DNA from: Sutterella faecalis
GTDB taxonomy: Bacteria > Pseudomonadota > Gammaproteobacteria > Burkholderiales > Burkholderiaceae_F
NCBI RefSeq assembly: GCF_006337085.1
Contig: NZ_CP040882.1
Span: 1,116,001-1,180,000 of the forward strand
Direction of reading: 5' to 3'
DNA length: 64,000 bases
Below the pieces are notes generated by a model that was not told where the DNA came from, did not search any database, and saw nothing but the letters and a program-made list of their open reading frames with translations. The translations under genes and the position numbers were made by a program. Positions 43,653 to 51,969 of the stretch are shown here, piece after piece. Positions within the stretch are counted from its first letter, which is position 1. Each line of letters opens with the position of its first letter.

Positions 43653-44807
43653 ATGACTCAAGAGAACGTTCTTTCCCGCGCCGTTGAATTCGCGCAGACG
43701 CTCGTGCGCGTGCCTTCCGTTTCCGGAACGCCCGCCACGCACGACGTGATCAAGGCGGTCGAAGAGATTCTTCGCAACAACAGCCGCTCGACCTCGCGCA
43801 TCGCCGCAGAGGCGACCGGCGCTCCGGTGCTTCTCGCGCACTGCGGCTCTGACGACCCCGCGGCGCCTTCCCTCATGCTTTCGGGCCACATCGACGTCGT
43901 GCCCCCTGCCGGCATGACGGATCCCTGGTCGGCGGAAATCAGGGACGGGCGCCTTCTCGGGCGCGGCTCGACCGACATGAAGGGCGGAGCCGCCGCCGCG
44001 ATCGCCGCATTCTGCGAAGCATCAAAGCAGGATCTGAAGGGAAGCCTCTGGCTCATTCTCTCCACCGATGAAGAGACGGACGTTAAGGGCGTCAAGGCCG
44101 CGCTCGAGGAGCCCGGCGCACCTCGTCCGGATCTTGCGATCATTGCTGAACCCACCGAACTCACGATCCGGAACGAACACCGCGGCGACGCCTGGGTGCG
44201 GGTCGACTTCAAAGGCAGGAGCGCTCACTCGTCGCGCCCGCATCTGGGCGTCAACGCCATTGAAGCTGCGGCGCTCTTCATCGTCCGCGCAAGAAAGCGC
44301 CTCCCCGAAATGCAGAAGGAAGGCCCCGGGATCGGTCTGCAGACGACCTCGATCGACATGGTCTCAGGAGGCGCCGCGCCCAATGTGGTGCCCGCAAACG
44401 CCTCGGTCACGATCGACTTCCGCTACCAGGGCGAGGAAAGCGGCAGGATCCAGGAGGAAAGAATCCTTCGCGTTGTAGAGGAACTGAGAAAGGACCCGGA
44501 CTTCCCGCCCGTTGAGGTTTCGACCACGATCACGGGCGACTGGCCCGCACTCTCCTCGTCGCTCGAAAACCCTGTCGCTCAGCAGGCCATTGCCGCCATT
44601 GAGGCGTCTCTCGGACACAAGGTCGAGGTGACCCCGATGTCGGGCTGGGGCGAAGGCGGCTACATGCACGCTTTTGGGATCCCGGCCTTCTATTTCGGCC
44701 CGGGCGAAGGAAAGCTCGCGCATACGCCGCAGGAATCCTCGCCGGTCTGGCATATCGAAAAGGCTGCTGAGGCAATCTACCGAGCCGTGATGGCGCACTG
44801 CGCATGA
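43653..44807 (+). CDS. dapE: M20 peptidase, succinyl-diaminopimelate desuccinylase-like (DapE)
   Basis: A 384-aa zinc hydrolase (start ATG 43653; TTG 43638 is an in-frame extension without support). The metal ligands are visible: H in MLSGHIDVVP, D in GRGSTDMKGG, catalytic E-E in STDEETD, E in AEPTE, and the C-terminal His in GPGEGKLAHTPQESSP. The dimerisation domain starts near RGDAWVRVDFKGRSAHSSRPHLG. These features match DapE, which removes succinate from N-succinyl-LL-diaminopimelate in lysine and cell-wall synthesis. ArgE or another M20 deacylase is possible, but GEGGYMHAFGIP and ending favour DapE. Lys/DAP genes are not adjacent. Confidence 0.78.
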   Translation: MTQENVLSRAVEFAQTLVRVPSVSGTPATHDVIKAVEEILRNNSRSTSRIAAEATGAPVLLAHCGSDDPAAPSLMLSGHIDVVPPAGMTDPWSAEIRDGRLLGRGSTDMKGGAAAAIAAFCEASKQDLKGSLWLILSTDEETDVKGVKAALEEPGAPRPDLAIIAEPTELTIRNEHRGDAWVRVDFKGRSAHSSRPHLGVNAIEAAALFIVRARKRLPEMQKEGPGIGLQTTSIDMVSGGAAPNVVPANASVTIDFRYQGEESGRIQEERILRVVEELRKDPDFPPVEVSTTITGDWPALSSSLENPVAQQAIAAIEASLGHKVEVTPMSGWGEGGYMHAFGIPAFYFGPGEGKLAHTPQESSPVWHIEKAAEAIYRAVMAHCA

Positions 44808-44812
44808 CTTTC

Positions 44813-44863
44813 GTGCGCTCCCGCGCCTTAATTTGGTGCATCATGGAAGCGCCGGGAGCGCAC
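44813..44863 (+). terminator. Hairpin after the M20 peptidase gene
   Basis: A perfect 11-bp stem, GTGCGCTCCCG (44813-44823) with CGGGAGCGCAC (44853-44863), is followed only by a weak T-rich stretch. It begins 5 bases after the stop codon. Confidence 0.5.
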
Positions 44864-45006
44864 GCCTCATCCTCTTCTATGGCTTTCTGGAAGTGTTTTC
44901 CTGGCACGGCGTTTGCTCATTCCCTAAGCACAAACCTCCACCGGCGCCTACCCCATCCAAGCCGGCGAATCTTTACTTGAACGGAGACCCGTTCCGGAGT
45001 TCAAAA

Positions 45007-46542
45007 ATGAAACTGACCCATGCTGCCATGGCGCTTGCCCTCTCGAGCGCACTCGCCGGACTTGCCGCCCAGCCCGCTGCCGCGAAGGAAGCGACCATTG
45101 CCGTTGCCTCCACCTTCACGACAATGGATCCCTACGACGCAAGCGACACGCTTTCCTACAGCGCCGCAAAGTCCATGTATGAAGGTCTTTTCGGCTTCGA
45201 CAAGGACATGAAGCTCCAGAACGTTCTTGCCGAAGGCTACAAGGTGAGCGACGACGGCCTCGTCTACACCGTCACGCTTAAGAAAGGCATCAAATTCCAT
45301 GACGGCACGGAATTTCAGGCCGATGCCGTCAAGGCGAACTTCGACCGCGTGACGAATAAAGCCAACGCCCTTCGCCGCTATACGCTCTACTACAACATTG
45401 CGAAAACGGAAGTCGTCGACCCCTACACGGTCCGCTTTACGCTCCACAAGCCCTTCTCGGCCTTCATCAATCAGCTCGCCCACGCCTCGGGCGCGATGAT
45501 CTGCCCGAGCGCCATTCAGAAGTACCCGGGCAAGGAACTCGCCTTCCATCCGTGCGGCACGGGCCCCTTCGTTCTTGACAAATACAACCCGTCGGAAATT
45601 CTCCACGTCGTCAAGAACCCCAACTACTGGCAGAAGGGACTCCCCAAGGTTGACGGCATCACCTTCAAGCCCGTTCCAGAAAACTCCACCCGCGTCGCGA
45701 TGCTGCGTACGGGCGAAGCCGACTACATCTTCCCCGTGCCTCCGGAACAGGTGAAGATTCTTGAGGGCGAAAAGAACATCGTCGTCACGAAGGAGCCTTC
45801 GATCATCGAGCGCTACGTCGCCTTCAACATGACGAAGAAGCCCTTCGACAACCTGAAGGTCCGTCAGGCCCTCAACTATGCCGTCAACAAGCAGGCGCTC
45901 GCCAAGGTCGCCTTCAACGGCCTCGCCGACCCGACGAAGGGCATTGCGCCGAAGGGCGTTGAATTCGCCGACGAATACGGCGCCTGGCCCTATGACCCGA
46001 AGAAGGCCCGCGAACTCCTGAAGGAAGCCGGGTACCCGAACGGATTCTCGGCTACCCTCTGGTCGCTCTACAACCATACGACCGCTCAGAAGGTCATTCA
46101 GTTCCTGCAGCAGCAGTTCGCTCAGGTGGGCGTCAAGGTTTCCGTGATGGCAATGGAAGCAGGTCAACGAACCGCTTATCTGCTCAAGAAGCCCGAGGAA
46201 TCCCAGCTCAACATGGTCTATGGCGGCTGGTCCTCGTCCACGGGCGAACTCGACTGGGCCATTCGTCCGCTTCTCGGCACCGATTCCTGGGCGCCGGTTG
46301 CGAGCAACTTCGGCTACTACTCGAATAAGACGCTCGACGACAACTTCCGCGATGCGCTCCTCACGACCGACAAGGCAAAGAAGCAGGCCTTCTATTCCGT
46401 CGCTCAGAAGGCGACCTGGAACGACTGCCCGTGGATCTACCTCGTCACCGAGCAGAATGTTTCCGCTCACGTGAAGGGACTTTCGGGCTTCTACATTCAG
46501 CCCGATGCCGGGTTTGAATATTCCCAGATCGAGTTCAAGTAA
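45007..46542 (+). CDS. Family 5 ABC substrate-binding protein, orphan (paralogue 2)
   Basis: A 511-aa periplasmic binding protein of the SBP_bac_5 family. The start ATG 45007 has GGAG upstream; the frame open to 44833 is rejected because it crosses the hairpin region. A Sec signal peptide (1-26, ending QPAAAK) precedes TIAVASTFTTMDPYDASDTLS, MYEGLFGFDKD, HPCGTGPFVLDKYNP and the ligand-pocket motif YGGWSSSTGELDWAIRPLLG. It is close to the proteins at 24248 and 46753. No permease or ATPase gene is adjacent. It has its own terminator, so the tandem neighbour is separately transcribed. Confidence 0.88.
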   Translation: MKLTHAAMALALSSALAGLAAQPAAAKEATIAVASTFTTMDPYDASDTLSYSAAKSMYEGLFGFDKDMKLQNVLAEGYKVSDDGLVYTVTLKKGIKFHDGTEFQADAVKANFDRVTNKANALRRYTLYYNIAKTEVVDPYTVRFTLHKPFSAFINQLAHASGAMICPSAIQKYPGKELAFHPCGTGPFVLDKYNPSEILHVVKNPNYWQKGLPKVDGITFKPVPENSTRVAMLRTGEADYIFPVPPEQVKILEGEKNIVVTKEPSIIERYVAFNMTKKPFDNLKVRQALNYAVNKQALAKVAFNGLADPTKGIAPKGVEFADEYGAWPYDPKKARELLKEAGYPNGFSATLWSLYNHTTAQKVIQFLQQQFAQVGVKVSVMAMEAGQRTAYLLKKPEESQLNMVYGGWSSSTGELDWAIRPLLGTDSWAPVASNFGYYSNKTLDDNFRDALLTTDKAKKQAFYSVAQKATWNDCPWIYLVTEQNVSAHVKGLSGFYIQPDAGFEYSQIEFK

Positions 46543-46592
46543 TCGGCATCATCTCTCATCCGCCCGCTCAGGAGAACGGTGAGGCAACCATC

Positions 46593-46631
46593 GGCGGCAG
46601 GCTTCCCGGAGCCCGCCGCCATTTTCTTTTC
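46593..46631 (+). terminator. Terminator between the two tandem binding proteins
   Basis: GGCGGC-A-GGC (46593-46602) pairs with GCC-C-GCCGCC (46611-46620), with one mismatch, followed by ATTTTCTTTTC. Confidence 0.75.
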
Positions 46632-46752
46632 TGGCACCGGGTTTGCTTCTTTAAAGAAAGGAAACAACGAAAAACCGGAAACTCAGGAAGCCATCCCCTC
46701 GGGACCTGCAGTCATCCGGCTCCCTCAGAAGCATTCATACGGGATAGAACAA

Positions 46753-48291
46753 ATGAAAACCATGCACGCCTCTCTTCTCGCATTTGCCGTCGCCGGCATC
46801 CTGACCTCGGGCGCGAGCTCCGCTCTTATGGCGAAGGAAATCACGGTCGGCATCGCCTCGACCTTCACGACGATGGACCCGTACGATGCGGGCGATACGC
46901 TCTCGCAGACGGCCGCCAAATCCATGTATGAAGGCCTCTTTGGTCTCGACAAGGACATGAAGATCAGAAACGTCCTAGCCGAAAGCTATGACGTGAGCTC
47001 GGACGGCCTCGTCTACACGATCCATCTTAGAAAAGGCGTCATGTTCCACGACGGCACGGAATTTCAGGCCGATGCCGTGAAGGCGAATTTCGACCGCGTG
47101 ACGAATAAGGAGAATGCCCTTCGCCGCTATTCCCTCTACAACAACATCGCGAAAACGGAAGTAGTTGACCCGTACACCGCGAGAATTACGCTCAAGAAAC
47201 CTTTCTCCGCCTTCATCAACCAGCTCGCTCACCCGGCGGGCGTCATGATCTGCCCGAAGGCGCTTGCCGCCTATCCGGGCAAGCAGATCGCCTTCCACCC
47301 CTGCGGGACCGGCCCTTATACGGTGAAGGAATACAACCCGTCGGAAATCCTTCACGTCGTCAAGAACCCCAACTACTGGCAGAAGGGGCTCCCCAAGCTC
47401 GACGGCATCACCTTCAAGCCCGTCCCTGAAAATTCCACGCGCGTCGCGATGCTGCGCACCGGCGAAGCGCAGTTCATCTTCCCCGTGCCTCCGGAACAGG
47501 TGAAGTCCCTTGAGGGCGAATCCGGGATCGAGGTCACCGTTTCACCCTCGATCATCGAGCGCTACATCGCCTTCAACACCAAGATGAAGCCCTTCGACAA
47601 TCCGAAGGTGCGTCTGGCGCTCAACTATGCCGTCAACAAGCAGGCGCTCTGCAAAGTGGCCTTCAACGGCCTTGCGGTCCCTGCGACGGGCCTCGCGCCC
47701 GAGGGCGTCGACTATGCGAAGCAGTTTGAAGCGATTCCCTATGATCCCAAGAAAGCGCGCGAGCTTCTGAAGGAAGCGGGCTACCCGAACGGCTTCACCG
47801 CCACCCTCTGGTCGCTCTACAACCATACGACCGCGCAGAAGGTCATTCAGTTCCTGCAGCAGCAGTTCGCTCAGGTAGGCGTCAAGGTTTCCATCATGGC
47901 GATGGAATCGGGCCAGAGAACGACCTATCTCCTCAAGAAACCCGAGGAAGCGAAGCTCAACATGCTCTACACGGGCTGGTCATCTTCGACGGGCGAACTC
48001 GACTGGGCCGTGCGTCCGCTTCTTGCGACGGAATCCTGGGCGCCTATCGCCGGGAACTACGGCTTCTATTCGAACGCCGTGCTCGACAGGAACTTCTCGG
48101 AGGCGCTTCGTACGACGGACCGCGCGAAGAAGACCGAGCTCTACGACGCCGCGCAGAAGGCCGTCTGGGATGAAATGCCCTGGATCCCGCTCGTGGCAGA
48201 AAAGAACGTCTCCGCAAAAGTGAAGGGCCTCACGGGCTTTTACGTGCAGCTCGACGCGGGCTTTGACTACCTTGAGGCCGAACTCAAGTAG
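46753..48291 (+). CDS. Family 5 ABC substrate-binding protein, orphan (paralogue 3)
   Basis: A 512-aa paralogue of the preceding protein. ATG 46753 opens a Sec signal peptide (MKTMHASLLAFAVAGILTSGASSALMA). The body carries the same motifs: FTTMDPYDAGDTLS, MYEGLFGLDKD, HPCGTGPYTVKEYNP, ENSTRVAMLRTGEA and GWSSSTGELDWAVRPLLA. It lies 210 bases after the previous gene, apparently by tandem duplication. Changes cluster in the middle and C-terminal half, so ligand specificity may differ. The upstream frame to 46579 overlaps the terminator and is rejected. Confidence 0.88.
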   Translation: MKTMHASLLAFAVAGILTSGASSALMAKEITVGIASTFTTMDPYDAGDTLSQTAAKSMYEGLFGLDKDMKIRNVLAESYDVSSDGLVYTIHLRKGVMFHDGTEFQADAVKANFDRVTNKENALRRYSLYNNIAKTEVVDPYTARITLKKPFSAFINQLAHPAGVMICPKALAAYPGKQIAFHPCGTGPYTVKEYNPSEILHVVKNPNYWQKGLPKLDGITFKPVPENSTRVAMLRTGEAQFIFPVPPEQVKSLEGESGIEVTVSPSIIERYIAFNTKMKPFDNPKVRLALNYAVNKQALCKVAFNGLAVPATGLAPEGVDYAKQFEAIPYDPKKARELLKEAGYPNGFTATLWSLYNHTTAQKVIQFLQQQFAQVGVKVSIMAMESGQRTTYLLKKPEEAKLNMLYTGWSSSTGELDWAVRPLLATESWAPIAGNYGFYSNAVLDRNFSEALRTTDRAKKTELYDAAQKAVWDEMPWIPLVAEKNVSAKVKGLTGFYVQLDAGFDYLEAELK

Positions 48292-48325
48292 TTCAGAGAA
48301 AACTACCGGCATTTCCCAAATAGCA

Positions 48326-48376
48326 AGGAGGCGGCTCCTGCAGCATGACGCAGGAACCGCCTCCTCTTTTCTTTTG
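48326..48376. terminator. Strong terminator between paralogue 3 and the Bcr/CflA gene
   Basis: A 16-bp stem, with arms at 48326-48341 and 48350-48365 and one mismatch, is followed by CTTTTCTTTT. It lies between convergent genes. Confidence 0.88.
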
Positions 48377-48407
48377 AACGGATGCGCTGAGGTTCATCCC
48401 GGGAACG

Positions 48408-49704
48408 CTAGCCTTTTGCGGCAAGCGCGCCGGCTCTGGCCTCGGGCGGCAGATACTCATCCCTCTTCTTTTCCACAATGAACCAGAGGAGAAGCATGAC
48501 GACGCTCGAGAAAAGCATGACGAGGCAGTATTTCCAGGCTTCCCCCATTACAAGAGGCACGAGGACCGCGGAAGAAATCCCGAAGGCGCCTGTAAGCGAT
48601 ACCTGCTGCACGGAAGCGGCGAGCCCGCGGTTCTTCGGGAAATAGTCGAGATTCATCACGTTGATCGCCGGACGAATCGCGGCCGCTGCGAGGTTGTAAA
48701 GCAGCGGCGGAAGAAGCAGGAGCGGGAAAGTCAGGGGATGAACCCATTCGACCAGAGCGCCGGAAAATCCCGAGAGAATCAAAAGCGAAATGCCGCCGAA
48801 AATCAGCTTTCTTGTCCCGAATTTTTCCATGAGGGAAGGCCCCATCCAGGCGCCCAGCATTGAGACGCCGACAATCGGCACCATCAGGAGCCCGAACTGA
48901 TCGACCCGAAGCTTCATCACGTGAATCACGAAGTCGGCGGCGCCCGCGGAATAGACGATGAGTCCCATGAAGCAGAACCCATGCGCGAGAACCCCTGCAA
49001 CGAAAGCGGGGTTGCGGAGCACCTTCCCGTAATTCATGAGGGTGGAGGCCGGTCGGAAGGAGGTGCGGCGATCTTCCGGCAATGTCTCCCGGAGAAAGAT
49101 GATCACAATGAGGGCAAGCAGAGCGCCGAAGAATGCGAGAAACGCGAAGACGAAGCGCCAGCCGAAAAGGACAGTCAGTTCGCCCCCGACAATCGGAGCC
49201 ATGCAGGGACCAACGCCGAAAAGAATTGCAATGAGGGCGAGAATCTTTGCGGCTTCAACCCCCTGCCAGCGGTCGCGCACAATGGCCTGAGAAATCACCG
49301 GTCCCGCGGACGCGCACAATGGCCTGAGAAATCACCGGTCCCGCGGACGCGCAGAGCCCCATCAGAAAACGCCAGCCGTACAGCACCTCAATGGAAGTTG
49401 AGAACATGCACCCGATTGAAGCGAGCGCAAAAATAAGTGTTGCGGCAATCAGTACCCGACGTCGTCCAAAAGCATCGGAAAGCGCGCCAATCAGAAGCGA
49501 TGCACAGGCAAAAGCGAGGAGATAAAGCGAAAGCGACTGCTGCACCGCAATGGCGGAGACGCCGAAATCGCGCTCAATATCCCCGAAGGCCGGCACGTAG
49601 GTGTTGGCGGCAAAGGGACCAAGCGTCGCAACCGCGGCGAGCAGCATGCCGTCCGTGAGCTTTGGAGGGCTCTTCAGATCTGATTGGGTCATGGGGAAAT
49701 GCAT
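48408..49704 (-). pseudogene. Bcr/CflA-type MFS efflux pump, frameshifted by a 37-bp tandem duplication
   Basis: An MFS drug-efflux transporter gene in two frames. The first part (49704 to about 49310) encodes the N-terminus, with TYVPAFGDIERDFGVS, LIGALSDAFGRRRVL (motif A) and YGWRFLMGLCASAGPVISQAIVR. The second part (about 49300 to 48408) starts again at CASAGPVISQAIVRDRWQG and continues through the remaining helices to the C-terminus. A 37-base unit is present twice in tandem (49274-49310 and 49311-49347). Since 37 is not a multiple of 3, the second copy shifts the frame and the first part stops after VRGTGDFSGHC... Removing one copy restores a full protein of about 420 aa. Confidence 0.9.
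49274..49347. repeat. 37-bp tandem duplication in the MFS gene
   Basis: Two identical 37-base units lie head to tail (each beginning CGCGCACAATGGCCTGAG), followed by a partial third start (CGCGCA). This is a recent slip or recombination event and is the sole visible lesion in the gene. Confidence 0.92.
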
Positions 49705-49819
49705 TCAGAGGCGCCGGGCGAAAGAAAGATTTTCCCGGCCAACCTCAGATTGTGCATTGCGATTCATAGCCCGTCATGAGCTCAGGGAAAGAATCATCGC
49801 CTCGGCGAGCTGCGCCCCG

Positions 49820-49848
49820 AAAAAAAAAGGACTGACAAGCGTCAGTCC
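49820..49848 (-). terminator. Terminator of the ridA-epimerase operon
   Basis: On the minus strand, GGACTGAC (49848-49841) pairs with GTCAGTCC (49836-49829), followed by eight or more T (49828-49820). It lies 67 bases after the epimerase stop. Confidence 0.85.
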
Positions 49849-49914
49849 CAAGAGGAAAAAACTCTCCGTACGGCCCGGCGTACTCAAAACGCCGGACCGC
49901 CTTAATGGCTGCTA

Positions 49915-50967
49915 TCAAGCCCAGATGTCGCCGATGACAAAGCCCTCCGTCAGGGGATCGGTCGGATCGAGGACCAGGTTGTTGTATCCGTAGATCCAGG
50001 ATTGACCGCCCACCGTCGGGACCACTGCGTTGTAGTCGCCGACCTTCACCTCTTCAACGAGTTCGCCCGTGTAGACGATGCCGAGGAGGCCTTCATGACG
50101 GAACTTCTCGCCGATCTTGAGCTGGCCCTTGGCGTAAAGGGTCGCCATCTTGGCGCAGGTGCCGGTGCCGCAGGGGCAGCGGTCGAGCGCACCGATCCAG
50201 GTCGACGGATTGTCGAAGTCAACGGCACCGCTCGCAACCGTCACCGCATTCTTCCAGTCGGCATTCGGATTCGTGGTCGGGCCGGAAAGCTGGGAAATCG
50301 TAATGCCGACATCCGGATAGTCCGGGTGATGAACCGGGAGCTGATCCTGAGCTGCGCGGAGAATGAGCGAGGAAACTCGGGTGATTTCACGCCCCATTTC
50401 AGGCTTGAGCTCAAGGCCCTTGAACTGACGAACGTCGGCAATCACGTACCACATGCCGCCCCAGGCAACGTCGACCTTGACCTTGCCGAGATGCGGAACA
50501 TCGATTTCCTTGTCGATGTAGGCTGCAAAGGCAGGGACGTTCTTGAAGGTAACCTGCGTCACCTTGCCGTTGTGGCACTCCGCGCGGATGCCGATCAGAC
50601 CGGCCGGGGCTTCGAGCATGAATTCCGTCACCGGCTCCTGCATCGGGATCATGCCGGTCTCAAGCAGAACAGTGGCAACAGAGATCGTATTGCCGCCGGA
50701 CATCAGCGGATATTCGACCTGCTCCATGATGATGTAGCCCGCCTTCGCCTTCGGATTCTTCGTCGGGACGATGATGTTGCAGCAAAGGGGCGGATAGCCG
50801 CGCGGTTCGCGCAGAAGGAACTTGCGCAGCGCATCATCGTGCTCGCGCAGATAGCACATCTGTTCGTAGGCCGAGTCGCCCTTGAGCGGCGGAACGCCGC
50901 CCGTCACGACGCGCATCGGTTCTCCCGAGTGGGTTTCAACACAGTTGATCACTCGCTTGAAGCTCAT
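49915..50967 (-). CDS. Proline racemase family enzyme (hydroxyproline epimerase-like, Ser/Cys type)
   Basis: A 350-aa cytoplasmic enzyme of the proline racemase superfamily. Known members use two Cys (proline racemase, 4-hydroxyproline 2-epimerase), Ser/Cys (other hydroxyproline epimerases) or Thr/Cys (trans-3-hydroxyproline dehydratase). Here the first position is Ser (S90 in LMSGGNTISVA) and the second is Cys (C266 in DRCPCGTGTCA), so epimerisation of a proline derivative is more likely than dehydration. The start ATG has AAGGAG upstream. It follows ridA on the same strand (84-bp gap) and is divergent from the BCCT genes. Together with RidA and the flavoprotein oxidase at 55263 it suggests breakdown of an imported proline-like compound. 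Confidence 0.85.
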   Translation of the reverse strand: MSFKRVINCVETHSGEPMRVVTGGVPPLKGDSAYEQMCYLREHDDALRKFLLREPRGYPPLCCNIIVPTKNPKAKAGYIIMEQVEYPLMSGGNTISVATVLLETGMIPMQEPVTEFMLEAPAGLIGIRAECHNGKVTQVTFKNVPAFAAYIDKEIDVPHLGKVKVDVAWGGMWYVIADVRQFKGLELKPEMGREITRVSSLILRAAQDQLPVHHPDYPDVGITISQLSGPTTNPNADWKNAVTVASGAVDFDNPSTWIGALDRCPCGTGTCAKMATLYAKGQLKIGEKFRHEGLLGIVYTGELVEEVKVGDYNAVVPTVGGQSWIYGYNNLVLDPTDPLTEGFVIGDIWA

Positions 50968-51051
50968 AATGTTCTCCTTTTGAGAATTTTGAGGGAATTC
51001 ACCCCGTCACCTCCTCTGCGGATGAGCCACCCGAAGAGGATGAAGAAAAAA

Positions 51052-51438
51052 TCAATCCGCGGCAAAAGCCATGACCGACGCTTCGAGAACCGCGCCTGCG
51101 GGAAGCCCCTTCACTTCTGCACAGAAGCGGGCCGGCTTGTGGGTGCCGAAAAATTCCGCATAGGCAGCATTCATGGCAGGGAAATCCTTGAGATCCGTGA
51201 CGTAGATGTCGACCCGCGCGATCGTGTCCTTGCTGCCGCCCGCATCTTCCACAATCGCAGTGAGATTGCTCAAAACCTGCCTCATGGCTTCTGCCGGTTC
51301 CTTCACGAGCGCCCCCGTTTCCGGCACCAGGGGGATTTGTCCCGAAGTGATGATCAGATTTCCGGACCTCACGCCCTGTACGTAGTGACCGAGCGCCTTA
51401 GGCGCCGCCGGGGATGCTGCAATGCTGAATTTCGTCAT
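51052..51438 (-). CDS. RidA-family enamine/imine deaminase
   Basis: A 128-aa RidA/YjgF/UK114 protein. In the family it hydrolyses reactive enamines or imines released by amino acid oxidases and PLP enzymes. R104 (KPARFCAEVKGLP) corresponds to the catalytic Arg and E120 to the conserved Glu; the block GNLIITSGQIPL is typical. Length is normal. It is first in the minus-strand operon with the epimerase. The neighbouring oxidase (55263) would make the imine that RidA hydrolyses. The ribosome-binding site is weak. Confidence 0.9.
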   Translation of the reverse strand: MTKFSIAASPAAPKALGHYVQGVRSGNLIITSGQIPLVPETGALVKEPAEAMRQVLSNLTAIVEDAGGSKDTIARVDIYVTDLKDFPAMNAAYAEFFGTHKPARFCAEVKGLPAGAVLEASVMAFAAD

Positions 51439-51969
51439 TTTCTTGCGTTCCGTATAACGGTACGTTGTACCGTTTTCTTAAAATCAGATTAGCGCCGGGC
51501 AGTGAAAATTTGATATAGGTATTTACCCTTGATGCGGTTTCTCAGGCAGGTTATTTGCCCGCTGAGCAATATTTAATTATTTTGTTTTTCCTGTATTTTA
51601 TTGCCTATATTCCCAATGAGGACACGTCCTTGCCAGTACTTCGTTGGCGGATCGAGCCCCCGGAAGCCTCCTCACCGCCTCATCCGCTCTGATGACCGGG
51701 ATTCTCCGCGCCTTCGGGACCAAAGTTGCGGCCAATCCGAATAATTAATGCGAAATAACCATTGTTTTTATGGGTATTTAATAAACTCACACCTGTTGAG
51801 TGGAATGCATCCCTAGTAAGCACTGCATTGCAAACATGCCTCATCCGATTTGACTAAATCGATATAAATACCTTTGAATCTATTTTTCTGCGGGGTAACC
51901 CTTATTGAGAGGGTCGCCTTCAACGCATAAGATTTATTTCGGTATTTGAAACCACAATGCGGTACACAA
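51439..51969. other. 530-bp AT-rich divergent control region
   Basis: No gene was found. It holds the promoters of ridA (-) and the first BCCT gene (+). AACGGTACGTTGTACCGTT (51456-51474) is a perfect 8-3-8 palindrome, 18 bases upstream of the ridA start. CGGTATTTGAA near 51940 resembles CAGTATT elements ahead of the next two genes. The remainder is AT-rich with no clear structure. Confidence 0.6.
51456..51474. promoter_or_regulatory. Perfect palindrome upstream of ridA, candidate IclR operator
   Basis: AACGGTAC-GTT-GTACCGTT lies directly upstream of the ridA start in the divergent region. The locus encodes one IclR-family regulator (56728), the natural candidate to bind it. Confidence 0.55.
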
